A stretch of DNA of 64,000 nucleotides from an uncultured Clostridia bacterium. GTDB taxonomy: Bacteria; Bacillota; Clostridia; TANB77; CAG-508. Every line of letters begins with the position of its first letter. The stretch's first letter is position 1. The stretch is from assembly GCA_934167685.1 (NCBI GenBank), contig CAKPLQ010000001.1:1-64000 (forward strand). The letters are read 5' to 3'. Shown piece by piece: positions 34,818-43,625 of the stretch. Made by a program: the position numbers and the translations under genes. Under the pieces are notes generated by a model that saw only the letters and a list, made by a program, of their open reading frames with translations, searched no databases and was not told the DNA's origin.

Positions 34818-36333
34818 ATGAGAAGCAAAAAAGCAATAAAAAATATAATTGCATCATTATTGCAACAGGCAATAACAATAATATGTGGGTTAATATTACC
34901 TAGAGCCATTATAAAGACATATGGCTCTAGTGTAAATGGTTTAGTTTCATCTATAACACAATTTTTAGCATATATAGTGTTATTAGAAGCGGGAATTGGA
35001 CCAGTAATAAAATCAGTTTTATATAAACCAATAGCTAATAATGATAAGGAACAAATAGAAAAAATTTTAAAATCTGCACAAAGATTTTTTAATGTAATTT
35101 CATATATTTTTATAGCATATCTATGTGTATTGTGTTTTGTGTATCCAAGATTAGTTAATAATGAATTTTCAACAGGTTATACGGTATCATTATTATTGAT
35201 AATCTCAATAAGCACATTTGCTGAATACTTTTTTGGGATGGTGTATAATTTGTATTTACAGGCAGACCAAAAAACATATGTTACAACTAATATACAAAGT
35301 GCTACAACAATATTAAATACGGTTTTATGTATTGTTTTGATAAAACTTGGAATGAGTATACAAATTGTAAAACTTGTTAGTGCATTTGTTTTTGTGCTTA
35401 GACCAATTCTTCAAAATTTATATGTAAGAAAGAAATATAATATAAATTTAAGAAATGTAAAAGAAAAATATGAATTAAAACAAAAATGGGATGGTTTAGT
35501 TCAGCATATTGCATCTGTAATTCATGATAATACAGATGTTACACTATTAACAATATTAGGGGAGACTAAAGAAATTTCGGTATATTCAGTATATTTGTTA
35601 GTATTAAAAGGTATAAAAAGTTTAGCACAATCTCTTGTAAATGGTGTTATTGCATCATTTCGGAAATATGTATGCTAAAAATGAACATGAAAGTTTAAAT
35701 AGAAGTTTTAATATATATGAATTATTTTATTTTACAATGATAACTATTATATTTTCTTGTACGATGTGTTTGATAATACCATTTGTAAAAGTATATACAA
35801 TAGGAATTGTTGATGTGAACTATGTTAGACCATTGTTTGCTTGCTTAATTGTAATTGCAGAATATATGTGGGCAATAAGACAACCATATAGTGGTATAAC
35901 ATTAGCCGTTGGGCATTTTAAGGAAACAAGAAAAGGGGCATGGGTTGAAACATTAACGAATATAGTAGTTTCTTCTGTATTAGTGGTGAAACTAGGACTT
36001 GTTGGAGTTGCTATAGGTACTCTAGTGGCTATGACAATTAGAACTATTGAATTTATGTATCATTCTGCAAAATATATCTTGAAAAGAAAGCAAATAAATG
36101 GCTTTTTACATTTAGGAATTGCTTCTATAGAAATAACTACAATATATTTTATTGTTAATTGTATAATAAAAAAAGTAGTATTTACAAGTTATATTGTATG
36201 GATGAAATATGCAATAATTTCAGCAATAATTTCATCAATAATAACAATAGGAATTAATTGTGCTGTGTATAGAAATGAGACAAAAGGTATAATTGATATA
36301 ATAAAAAAGAATTTAAAAAGAAAAGAGGTTTAA
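34818..36333 (+). pseudogene. Wzx-type flippase, line 2, frameshifted
   Basis: Two overlapping reading frames (to 35678 and from 35641) together encode one MOP-superfamily flippase of about 505 residues. One additional C at 35661 turns a TTT-GGA-AAT-ATG reading into TTT-CGG-AAA-TAT, ending the first frame at a TAA 18 nt later. Deleting it restores ASFGNMYAKNEHESLN, aligned with the corresponding part of the paralogue at 20270. The start at 34818 follows AAAGG; the ATG at 34785 has none. The remainder is intact, so inactivation is recent, or the base is an error. If real, line 2 would need the flippase of line 1. Confidence 0.82.
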
Positions 36334-36334
36334 C

Positions 36335-37309
36335 ATGAAAACGTATTTTATTACAGGTGGAGCAGGATTTATAGGTTCAAGCTTAACAAAAAAATTGTTA
36401 GAAAATGGTGACAAAGTAGTAACAATCGATAATTTTTGTGACTTTTATAACCCAAAAATAAAAGAGAAAAATGTTAAAGAATTTGAAGAAAATGAAAATT
36501 ATAAAATGTATAAAGCCGATATTAGAGATAGACAAATTATAAGACAAATATTTGATGAAAATAAAATAGATATTGTAATGCATTTGGCTGCTATGGCAGG
36601 TGTAAGACCATCAATAGAAAATCCAATACTATATCAAGAAGTAAATTGCCTAGGAACACAGAATATTTTAGAAGAAATGAAAGAACATAATGTTAAGAAT
36701 TTGGTAATGGCATCATCAAGTAGTGTGTATGGAAATTGCAAAGAGGTTCCATTTAGAGAAGATATGATTGTAGATTTTGCAATAAGTCCTTATGCGGCAA
36801 CCAAAAAAGCAAATGAAGTAATGACACATGTATATCATAAGTTATTCAATATGAATGTAATGATGTTGAGATTTTTTACTGTTTATGGTCCTAAACAGAG
36901 ACCTGATTTAGCAATAAACAAATTTACACGTTTAATGCTAAATGATGAGGAAATTCCAATGTTTGGAGATGGAACAACATCAAGAGATTATACTTATATA
37001 GATGATATAGTTGATGGAATAAGAAAATCATGTGAGTATTGTATGAATAATGAAAATACATATGAAATATTAAATATTGGAAATTCTTCACCAGTGACAT
37101 TGAAAGAAATGATTATGACTATAGGAAAGGCATTAGGAAAGCAACCTAAAATAAAACAATTGCCAATGCAACCAGGAGATGTTGATAGAACATTTGCAGA
37201 TATTAGCAAAGCTAAAAAATTAATAGGATATGAGCCAAGGGTATCTTTTGAACATGGAATAACAAATTTTGTAGAATGGTATAAAAAGAATTTTGAAATG
37301 TATATATAA
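36335..37309 (+). CDS. NAD-dependent epimerase, UDP-glucuronate epimerase-like, line 2
   Basis: 324 residues, extended SDR with GGAGFIGSSL, MASSSSVYGN and YAATKKANE. Same subfamily as the enzyme at 21815, including the FYNPKIKEKNV segment and the PKQRPDLAINKF block, but shorter by 18 residues. With the dehydrogenase after it, it again suggests uronic acid sugars. Confidence 0.85.
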   Translation: MKTYFITGGAGFIGSSLTKKLLENGDKVVTIDNFCDFYNPKIKEKNVKEFEENENYKMYKADIRDRQIIRQIFDENKIDIVMHLAAMAGVRPSIENPILYQEVNCLGTQNILEEMKEHNVKNLVMASSSSVYGNCKEVPFREDMIVDFAISPYAATKKANEVMTHVYHKLFNMNVMMLRFFTVYGPKQRPDLAINKFTRLMLNDEEIPMFGDGTTSRDYTYIDDIVDGIRKSCEYCMNNENTYEILNIGNSSPVTLKEMIMTIGKALGKQPKIKQLPMQPGDVDRTFADISKAKKLIGYEPRVSFEHGITNFVEWYKKNFEMYI

Positions 37310-37331
37310 ATGAGAGGAGACATAGTTTACG

Positions 37332-38654
37332 ATGAAAATAACGGTAGCTGGAACAGGATATGTTGGATTAGTGGCTGGGGTATGTTTTGCTGAGAAAGGC
37401 CATAACGTATTATGTGTAGATGTAGATGAAAATAAAGTAAAATTAATGAAACAGGGAAAATCTCCAATATATGAAGAGGGATTAGAAGAACTACTTGCTA
37501 AAAATTATAAAGAAGGAAGATTAGATTTTACAACAGATTATAAAATGGCATATAAGGATGCTGACGCAATATTTATAGGAGTTGGAACACCTGAACAACC
37601 AGATGGTTCTGCAAATCTAAGTTATGTAGCAACAGTGTCAAGACAGATTGCTGAAAGTGTCGAAAAAGATTGTATTGTTGTTGTAAAATCAACAGTTCCA
37701 ATAGGAACTAATGATAAGGTAGAACAATTTATAGAAGATTCTTTGGTACATGATGTAAAAATTGAGGTAGCAAGTAATCCAGAATTTTTAGCTCAAGGAC
37801 GAGCTGTAAAAGACACATTAGAAGCTAAAAGAATTGTAATAGGTACAGAATCTGAAAATGCTGAAAAAGTTTTAAGAGAAATTTATAAACCATTTAATTT
37901 ACCAATAGTGTCTGTAAATAGAAGAAGTGCAGAAATGATTAAATATGCATCAAATGATTTTCTAGCATTAAAAATTTCGTATATGAATGATATTGCAAAT
38001 TTATGTGAATTAGTTGGAGCAGATATAGAAGATGTTGCTAGAGGAATGAGTTATGACCTAAGAATAGGAGCAAATTTCCTAAATGCTGGTATTGGATATG
38101 GAGGAAGCTGTTTTCCTAAAGATACAAAAGCTTTGAAATATTTGGCAAATCAACATGGATATGAACTAAAAACAGTTGAAGCTGCTGTTGATGTTAATAC
38201 TGCACAAAAAACAAAATTATTCAGAAAAGCGTCAAAAAGAATGATAACATTCAAGGGACTAAAAATTGCAATATTAGGATTGACATTTAAACCAGGTACA
38301 GATGATTTACGAGAGGCACCTTCATTAGATAATGTAAAATTGCTATTAGAAAGTGGAGCTGATAATATATATGCATATGACCCCGTAGGAATTGAGAATT
38401 TTAAAAAGAAATATCCAGATGAATTAAAATATGTTGAAACACCAGAAGAAGCTCTTGAAAATGCTAATATATGTTTTATATTTACTGAATGGAATGAAAT
38501 AAAATCTATAAAACCAGAAACATATAAGAAATTGATGAAAACACCATTAGTGTATGACGGAAGAAATATATATCAAGGTAAAGATATGCAAAAAGAAGGA
38601 ATAGAATATTATTCTATTGGAAGACAAGATGTAAATAGCAAAAAATTAGATTAA
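37332..38654 (+). CDS. ugd: UDP-glucose 6-dehydrogenase
   Basis: 440 residues, the usual length. GTGYVGLVAGVCFAEKGHNV, STVPIGTNDKVE, ASNPEFLAQGRAVKD and the catalytic cysteine in GYGGSCFPKDTKAL, followed by the UDP-binding C-terminal domain (LGLTFKPGTDDLREAPS). Converts UDP-glucose to UDP-glucuronate. Confidence 0.93.
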   Translation: MKITVAGTGYVGLVAGVCFAEKGHNVLCVDVDENKVKLMKQGKSPIYEEGLEELLAKNYKEGRLDFTTDYKMAYKDADAIFIGVGTPEQPDGSANLSYVATVSRQIAESVEKDCIVVVKSTVPIGTNDKVEQFIEDSLVHDVKIEVASNPEFLAQGRAVKDTLEAKRIVIGTESENAEKVLREIYKPFNLPIVSVNRRSAEMIKYASNDFLALKISYMNDIANLCELVGADIEDVARGMSYDLRIGANFLNAGIGYGGSCFPKDTKALKYLANQHGYELKTVEAAVDVNTAQKTKLFRKASKRMITFKGLKIAILGLTFKPGTDDLREAPSLDNVKLLLESGADNIYAYDPVGIENFKKKYPDELKYVETPEEALENANICFIFTEWNEIKSIKPETYKKLMKTPLVYDGRNIYQGKDMQKEGIEYYSIGRQDVNSKKLD

Positions 38655-38677
38655 CCCAAAAGAAAAGAGGTATAGAT

Positions 38678-39736
38678 ATGGGAAAACATAGTGAAGAAAA
38701 AACAAAAACAAAATCAAAGGCGCTAAAAGTATTTTTGAGAATATTGTTAGTATTATTAATAATATTTGTGATATTAGCAGGGATTGCAGCAGGATTTATT
38801 GCCAATAAACTTGGTAAAATTAATGTAGAAGAAATAGATGAGACAGCAATAGGAATAAGTGAAGAAACCAAGGAAGAATTATCTGGGTATAGAAATATTG
38901 CGTTATTAGGAATAGATAGTAGAGCAGATGATTATGGATTAGGCAATAGAAGTGATTGTATGATAATAGCAAGTTTAGACCAAAAAACAAAAAATATCAA
39001 ACTAATTTCAGTATATAGAGATACTTATATGCAAGTAGAAGAACACGGAAAACAAGTTTTAGATAAAGTAACACATGCATATTCATATGGAGGAGCACAA
39101 AATACGTTAAAAGCTTTAAATACAAACTTGGACTTAAATATATCTGAATATGTTACAGTGAATTTTGATGCAGTTATTGCAGCTGTTGATGCAATGGGAG
39201 GAGTAACTATTGATATTGATAGTTCTGAAATAAAATATATTAATGATTATATAGAAGCAACTTCACAAAGTTCTGGAGTAAAATCTTCTCAAATTACAAA
39301 AACAGGAAAGCAAACTTTAGATGGTGTTCAAGCTGTTGCATATTCGAGAATTAGGTATACTGCTGGTGGAGATTATAAAAGAACAGAAAGAATGAGGACA
39401 GTTATAGAGGCAATGTTATCAAAAGCCAAAACTTTGAGTGTTGGAAAATTAAACAAATTAGTAGATACAATTTTACCAAAGATAAGCACCAACATTTCTT
39501 CAACAGAAATATTAGGTTTAGCACCAAGCATTGCATCATACAATATAACAGACAGTTTAGGTTGGCCATATGAAACAAAAGGAATAACATTAGATAGATG
39601 GTATGGAGTTCCTATAACACTTCAGAGCAATGTAGAACAATTGCACAAAGAAGTATTTGACCAGAAAGATTATGTTGCAAATGATACAATAAAAGATATA
39701 AGCAATCAGATTATAAAAAAGACAAATTATAAATAA
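38678..39736 (+). CDS. LytR-CpsA-Psr family glycopolymer transferase
   Basis: 352 residues: a short cytoplasmic basic segment, one membrane helix (~22-46), then the LCP domain with LLGIDSRADDYGLGNRSDCMII, KLISVYRDTYMQVE, VNFDAVIAAVDAMGGVTIDI and the arginine-rich YSRIRYTAGGDYKRTERMR block. LCP enzymes attach lipid-linked polymers to peptidoglycan. Its place at the end of line 2 suggests that it anchors one or both polysaccharides. AAAGAGG precedes the ATG. Confidence 0.92.
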   Translation: MGKHSEEKTKTKSKALKVFLRILLVLLIIFVILAGIAAGFIANKLGKINVEEIDETAIGISEETKEELSGYRNIALLGIDSRADDYGLGNRSDCMIIASLDQKTKNIKLISVYRDTYMQVEEHGKQVLDKVTHAYSYGGAQNTLKALNTNLDLNISEYVTVNFDAVIAAVDAMGGVTIDIDSSEIKYINDYIEATSQSSGVKSSQITKTGKQTLDGVQAVAYSRIRYTAGGDYKRTERMRTVIEAMLSKAKTLSVGKLNKLVDTILPKISTNISSTEILGLAPSIASYNITDSLGWPYETKGITLDRWYGVPITLQSNVEQLHKEVFDQKDYVANDTIKDISNQIIKKTNYK

Positions 39737-39740
39737 CAGA

Positions 39741-39767
39741 AAAGGCAGGAGCACATCTCCTGCCTTT
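39741..39767 (+). terminator. terminator of polysaccharide operon 2
   Basis: Perfect 11-bp stem AAAGGCAGGAG / CTCCTGCCTTT with a 5-nt loop. The T stretch after it is short. Confidence 0.75.
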
Positions 39768-39899
39768 ATGTATGCTCAAACAAAAAACATATATAAAATC
39801 AAGAAAAATACTTCTACCATTACTTATATTATATGCAAATAATGCACAAATATACATATTTAGAATATGATTAGTAAATATTAAGCGTAACTAGTAAAA

Positions 39900-40109
39900 T
39901 TACTTATTAGCCATATTATTTTCAACTTGTTGAATCATTTTTCTAACCATATTTCCACCTATTTTACCAGCATCTTTAGCTGATATATCACCATTGTACC
40001 CATCTTTTAAAGTTACACCTACTTCTGAAGCAACTTCATATTTAAATTTATCTAAAGCGCTCATAGCTTCTGGAACTAATTTTTTGTTACTATTGTTTGA
40101 GTTTGCCAT
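39900..40109 (-). CDS. alpha/beta-type small acid-soluble spore protein
   Basis: 69 residues. The two family signatures are present: KFKYEVASEVGVTL (~24-37) with the germination-protease cleavage site, and DAGKIGGNMVRKMIQ (~47-61). Such proteins coat DNA in the dormant spore. The ATG at 40109 has AGGAGG 9 nt upstream; the GTG three codons earlier lies too close. Upstream on the minus strand is a hairpin (GTTTAGAAAAA.. around 40149-40178) in the leader. Firm evidence for sporulation. Confidence 0.95.
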   Translation of the reverse strand: MANSNNSNKKLVPEAMSALDKFKYEVASEVGVTLKDGYNGDISAKDAGKIGGNMVRKMIQQVENNMANK

Positions 40110-40245
40110 GTTTTTCACCTCCTGTTATATATAACATTTAATTGTTTTGTTTAGAAAAAACTATTGCTTTTTCTAAACTTATGATATACAATTTTTTTGA
40201 AAATACACAGGAAATTTTTTGAAAAAAGTTTTAAAATGTTAAATT

Positions 40246-40324
40246 GCACGTTTGGGACCGGTTCTTAACGGTGCAGTATTATAATTAGAAAAAATGCACC
40301 GTTAAGAACCGGTCCCAACGGTGC
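40246..40324. repeat. 29-nt repeat copies 6 and 7 as an inward-facing pair
   Basis: Copy 6 (40246-40274) and copy 7 (40296-40324), 21-nt spacer. The inner arms pair fully; the outer arms differ (GTTT against CGTT), so the large palindrome is interrupted. Located between the divergent spore protein and HAD genes. Confidence 0.9.
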
Positions 40325-40347
40325 AAAAAAGAAAGGAAAAAATAATT

Positions 40348-41304
40348 ATGTATAAATTAGCAACAATAGACTTAGATGGAACAATGTTAAATCAGTATGG
40401 AGTAGTAACAAACAGAACTAAAGAGGCAATAAAGAAAGCCAAAGAAAGAGGAATAGAAACAATAATTGCATCAGGCAGGCCAATAGATTCAATAAAGACA
40501 ATTGCGCAAGAGATTGAAAGTGATAAATATTTTATTTCTGGCAATGGAGCCATAATATATGATATTCAAAAAGATGAAATTATATACGAAAATACTCTAA
40601 AAAAATCGAAAGTTTTAGATATAATCAAAATTTGTGAAGAAAATAGTATATATTATAATATTTATACAGAAAAAGAAATATTAGCAAAAAACCTACAGTG
40701 CAATGTTTTGTATTACTACAAAGAAAATTTGAACAAAGCAGAAAAGGATAAAACACATATAACTTTGATTGATGATATATATAAATATATAAGTGAAAGA
40801 GAAGAAAAGATTTTGAAAATAACTGTATGTGATAGCACAAGAATAATATTCAATTCAATAATACGAAAATTAAAAGAAATAGATGAGGTAGAAGTATTGG
40901 ACGTGTCACATATGTCAAGAAAAATCATAAAGCAAGGAACAGAAGAGATACCAATAGAATATTTTTATACCGAAATTTCGGCTAAAAATGTCGATAAATG
41001 GAACGCAATACAAGTTTTAAAAGAAATTATGAATATAAAAACAGAGGAAATTATTGCAATAGGTGACAACATTAATGATAAAAAAATGATAGAAAATGCA
41101 GGATTGGGAATAGCAATGGGGCAAAGTACACCGCAAATAAAAGAAATAGCAAATCAGATTACAGATTCGAATTGCGAAGATGGTGTGGCTACGTTTTTAG
41201 AAAAGTGCACCGATGAGAACCGGTCCCAACGGTGCAAAAAATTGCACGGCAGAGAACCGGTCCCAACGGTGCAAACCTATAATTTTAAGGAAATGCACCG
41301 ATAA
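40348..41304 (+). CDS. Cof-type HAD phosphatase with repeat-encoded C-terminal tail
   Basis: 318 residues. DxD motif ATIDLDGTML (~5-14), SGRP (~44), and GDNINDKKMIENAGLGIAM (~236-254) identify the Cof/IIB HAD family, which dephosphorylates sugar phosphates or flavin-type cofactors. A normal protein of this family ends shortly after NQITDSNCEDGVATFLEK. Here the frame runs on for about 33 residues through copies 8 and 9 of the 29-nt repeat (encoding CTDENRSQRCK and LHGREPVPTV) and stops at a TAA within copy 10. The ATG at 40348 follows GAAAGGAAA; the upstream ATG-like starts lie in copy 7. Confidence 0.88.
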   Translation: MYKLATIDLDGTMLNQYGVVTNRTKEAIKKAKERGIETIIASGRPIDSIKTIAQEIESDKYFISGNGAIIYDIQKDEIIYENTLKKSKVLDIIKICEENSIYYNIYTEKEILAKNLQCNVLYYYKENLNKAEKDKTHITLIDDIYKYISEREEKILKITVCDSTRIIFNSIIRKLKEIDEVEVLDVSHMSRKIIKQGTEEIPIEYFYTEISAKNVDKWNAIQVLKEIMNIKTEEIIAIGDNINDKKMIENAGLGIAMGQSTPQIKEIANQITDSNCEDGVATFLEKCTDENRSQRCKKLHGREPVPTVQTYNFKEMHR

Positions 41305-41377
41305 GAACCGGTCCCAAACGTGCAAAAAGATGCCAAAAAAACAAAAATGCACGGCAGAGAACCGGTCCCAACGGTGC
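41207..41377 (-). repeat. cluster of four 29-nt repeats, copies 8 to 11, one orientation
   Basis: Copies at 41207-41235, 41244-41272, 41295-41323 and 41349-41377, all oriented opposite to copy 1, with gaps of 8, 22 and 25 nt. Copies 9 and 11 are identical and share a CGGCA variant not seen elsewhere in the window. The first three overlap the end of the HAD gene. Confidence 0.9.
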
Positions 41378-41403
41378 AATATTACAAAAATATTACAAAA
41401 ATA

Positions 41404-41432
41404 TTAAATTTATATTACAATACATGTATAAT
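41404..41432 (+). promoter_or_regulatory. possible promoter of the Tad-like operon
   Basis: A good -10 TATAAT (41427-41432) has only a poor -35, TTAAAT (41404-41409), at 17 nt. It lies 74 nt before the first gene of the operon. Confidence 0.4.
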
Positions 41433-41505
41433 GTTGATTTTAGATGTAAAAAGAGGTAAAATTAATAAAGATAGCAATTAATGCGAAAATAAGGAGGAAA
41501 TAAAG

Positions 41506-42825
41506 ATGGCGTCAAATCCAATGCAAAGAAAAGCAAGAAATTCATTCTTATTAGGAATGATAATAACACTATTAATAGCGGGAGTAATAATAGCTTTATT
41601 ATTTGTGCAATTAAAACAAAAATCAGATCAATTAAAGGCTGAGGCAAATGCAAAGAGAAATGTGTATGTTTTAAACCAGGATGTAAAATCAGGACAAGTT
41701 ATAACAGAGGATATGTTTACAACACAACAGGTTAATAAAGATGCAATACCAAGTAATGCAACTGCAACAGCTTCTGTAATAAGTACGTGGTACGTTCAAA
41801 CAAAAGATGGAAAAACTTTTAATTCAGATTCTTACAATAACATAACTAATACAACTTTTAGCCAACCAACACAAGGGCTATACATAAATGAACCTGATTC
41901 AATTTTAGAAGTTGTTGAGATTGATGGAAAAAAGTATAAATGTGTAGATAAATATACAGGCGATAAGAGTGGACTTGTTGAGGTTTCTTCAAGAGAAGAA
42001 GTTTCTCAAGATGATGATGGTGCATATATTGTAGATTCTACAAATAGTTCTGATAAAATTACAAGAGTATATCAAGAGGCTACAACAGGAGAGTATTATG
42101 TGTATAAAATTGATACTGCTTCTATGACAACAGGAAGTACTAAAACAAGAGTGAAAGAGTATTTGCCTTTGACTAATGTGCCTGTAGTTGCCAAAGTATC
42201 TATGAACAAAAATACTGTTGTTACACCATATTTAGTAGTTCAATCTGATGAAGTTGTAACAGATGATGTAAGACAACAAGAATATAATATGGTAGTTTTA
42301 CCTGTGGATTTAATGACAAATGATTACATTGATATAAGATTGATGACACCTACTGGACAAGACTTTATTGTAGTATCTAAAGCTAAAGTTGATGTACCAA
42401 TGAACACAGATGGTACATATGTAACAGATACTATAAGAGTTAATCTAAGAGAAGATGAGATTTTATCTATGTCTAGTGCAATAGTAGAAGCTTATGGATT
42501 GTTAGGTTCAAAATTATATGCTACAAAATATGTAGAGGCAGGAATGCAAGAACCATCATTACCAACATATACACCAAATGCAGCTGTAACAGCACAAATA
42601 CAATCTGACCCTAATATCGTATCAGTAGCAAGCGAAGAATTGGCTTCAAGATATTCTGAACCAGCTAAAAAAGCTAGAAATGATTATTTACAATCTTTGA
42701 TAAATAATTCAGAAGATTATAATGAAAATATTCAAGACAAGGCAGATGAAAAAATAACAAATCAAACTACAGCAAGACAAAAATACTTGGAATCTCTAGC
42801 AAATGGTGGAGCAACAACAAATTAA
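41506..42825 (+). CDS. SAF-domain protein, CpaB/RcpC-like
   Basis: 439 residues. One N-terminal membrane helix (~15-37), then the SAF start NVYVLNQDVKSGQVITEDMFTTQQV (~47-71), characteristic of the CpaB/RcpC pilus assembly family. The SAF domain is split by a long insertion (~85-225), and resumes at VPVVAKVSMNKNTVVTPYLVV. The C-terminal ~90 residues are predicted flexible and Q/N/A-rich. In Gram-negative Tad systems this protein works with the outer-membrane secretin; here it must act in the wall. AAGGAGG 9 nt before the ATG. First gene of the operon. Confidence 0.8.
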   Translation: MASNPMQRKARNSFLLGMIITLLIAGVIIALLFVQLKQKSDQLKAEANAKRNVYVLNQDVKSGQVITEDMFTTQQVNKDAIPSNATATASVISTWYVQTKDGKTFNSDSYNNITNTTFSQPTQGLYINEPDSILEVVEIDGKKYKCVDKYTGDKSGLVEVSSREEVSQDDDGAYIVDSTNSSDKITRVYQEATTGEYYVYKIDTASMTTGSTKTRVKEYLPLTNVPVVAKVSMNKNTVVTPYLVVQSDEVVTDDVRQQEYNMVVLPVDLMTNDYIDIRLMTPTGQDFIVVSKAKVDVPMNTDGTYVTDTIRVNLREDEILSMSSAIVEAYGLLGSKLYATKYVEAGMQEPSLPTYTPNAAVTAQIQSDPNIVSVASEELASRYSEPAKKARNDYLQSLINNSEDYNENIQDKADEKITNQTTARQKYLESLANGGATTN

Positions 42826-42837
42826 TTAAAACAAAAG

Positions 42838-42869
42838 AGCAAGGGCTGACATTAATAAAAGCCCTTGCT
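42838..42869 (+). other. intra-operon hairpin
   Basis: A perfect 10-bp stem AGCAAGGGCT / AGCCCTTGCT with a 12-nt loop, 13 nt after the SAF gene. No T run follows, so it is more likely an mRNA-stabilising or processing element than a terminator. Confidence 0.55.
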
Positions 42870-42922
42870 ATGTGAAATTTAAAACAAATTTTTAAATTAA
42901 TGCAAGAAAGGAAAACTAAAAT

Positions 42923-43609
42923 ATGAAAAAAATCGGGTTTATAGGCGCTTGTGATAAGACTAATGTAATATTAAGTGTAGCTAAAGTTCTAACAATGGCT
43001 AACAGAAAAGTTCTAGTGTTGGATAATACTATAACGCAAAAATGCAAATATGTAGTACCAGTTATAAACCCAACAAAATCATATATTACAACTTATGAAG
43101 ATATAGATGTTGCAGTAGGGTTTGAAAATTTTGAGAATATAAGACAATATATGGGACTGGATGAAAACGAAAACTTTAATTATGATTATATCTTGGTGGA
43201 TGTAGATAGTTTTGAAGGAATTCAAAAGTTTGGATTACAGTCTGCAGATAAAGCATATTTCGTAACATCATTTGACATGTATTCGTTGAAAAGGGGAGCA
43301 GAAATTATAAACCAATTAGGAGTTCCTACTAAAATGACCAGAATATTTTATTCAAAAGATTTATTAAAAGAAGAAGAAGAATACTTCGATTTTTTAATGT
43401 TGGGGTCAAAAGCAATATGGAACGAAGAAAAAGTATATTTTGTTTTAGAAAATGGAGATTGGCCAGCAATAATGGAAAATGAACGTATTTCTAAAATTAA
43501 ATTCAAAAACTTGAGCAATGAATATAAGGCAAATATTACTTTTTTAGTAAATGATATAGATGAAGGAATAGGAAATAAGGCAATAAAGAATATTATAAAA
43601 AGTCTTTAA
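42923..43609 (+). CDS. CpaE/MinD-like protein without an intact Walker A
   Basis: 228 residues with a MinD/ParA-type sequence of segments: KKIGFIGACDKTNVILSVAKVL, VLVLDNT (~35-41), YDYILVDVDSF (~88-98) and a C-terminal CpaE-like region. The loop that should read KGGxGKT reads GACDKTNV, so it probably does not hydrolyse ATP. It may be a partner of the next protein or a localisation factor. GAAAGGAAA precedes the ATG. Confidence 0.7.
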   Translation: MKKIGFIGACDKTNVILSVAKVLTMANRKVLVLDNTITQKCKYVVPVINPTKSYITTYEDIDVAVGFENFENIRQYMGLDENENFNYDYILVDVDSFEGIQKFGLQSADKAYFVTSFDMYSLKRGAEIINQLGVPTKMTRIFYSKDLLKEEEEYFDFLMLGSKAIWNEEKVYFVLENGDWPAIMENERISKIKFKNLSNEYKANITFLVNDIDEGIGNKAIKNIIKSL

Positions 43610-43625
43610 TTAAAGGAGTTAAGAT

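Noticed and set aside
34785..36333. Two separate flippase genes
   Set aside because: The frames overlap and join into one family-length protein when one base is removed; the second frame has no ribosome-binding site.
9657..39736. Genomic island or prophage borders around the polysaccharide region
   Set aside because: No integrase, attachment-site repeat or tRNA border was found; composition is similar to the surroundings. Horizontal origin of parts is possible but not shown.
41207..41377. CRISPR-like array of four 29-nt repeats
   Set aside because: Spacers are only 8, 22 and 25 nt and unequal, the repeats overlap a coding frame, the same repeat occurs singly and in inverted pairs elsewhere, and no cas gene is visible.
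41197..41407. ORFs made of the repeats (MHRWDRFSAVHF-type and NRSQRC-type peptides)
   Set aside because: They arise because the 29-mer lacks stops in certain frames; they have no ribosome-binding site or family match of their own. Only the tail of the HAD gene is in frame with a real gene.
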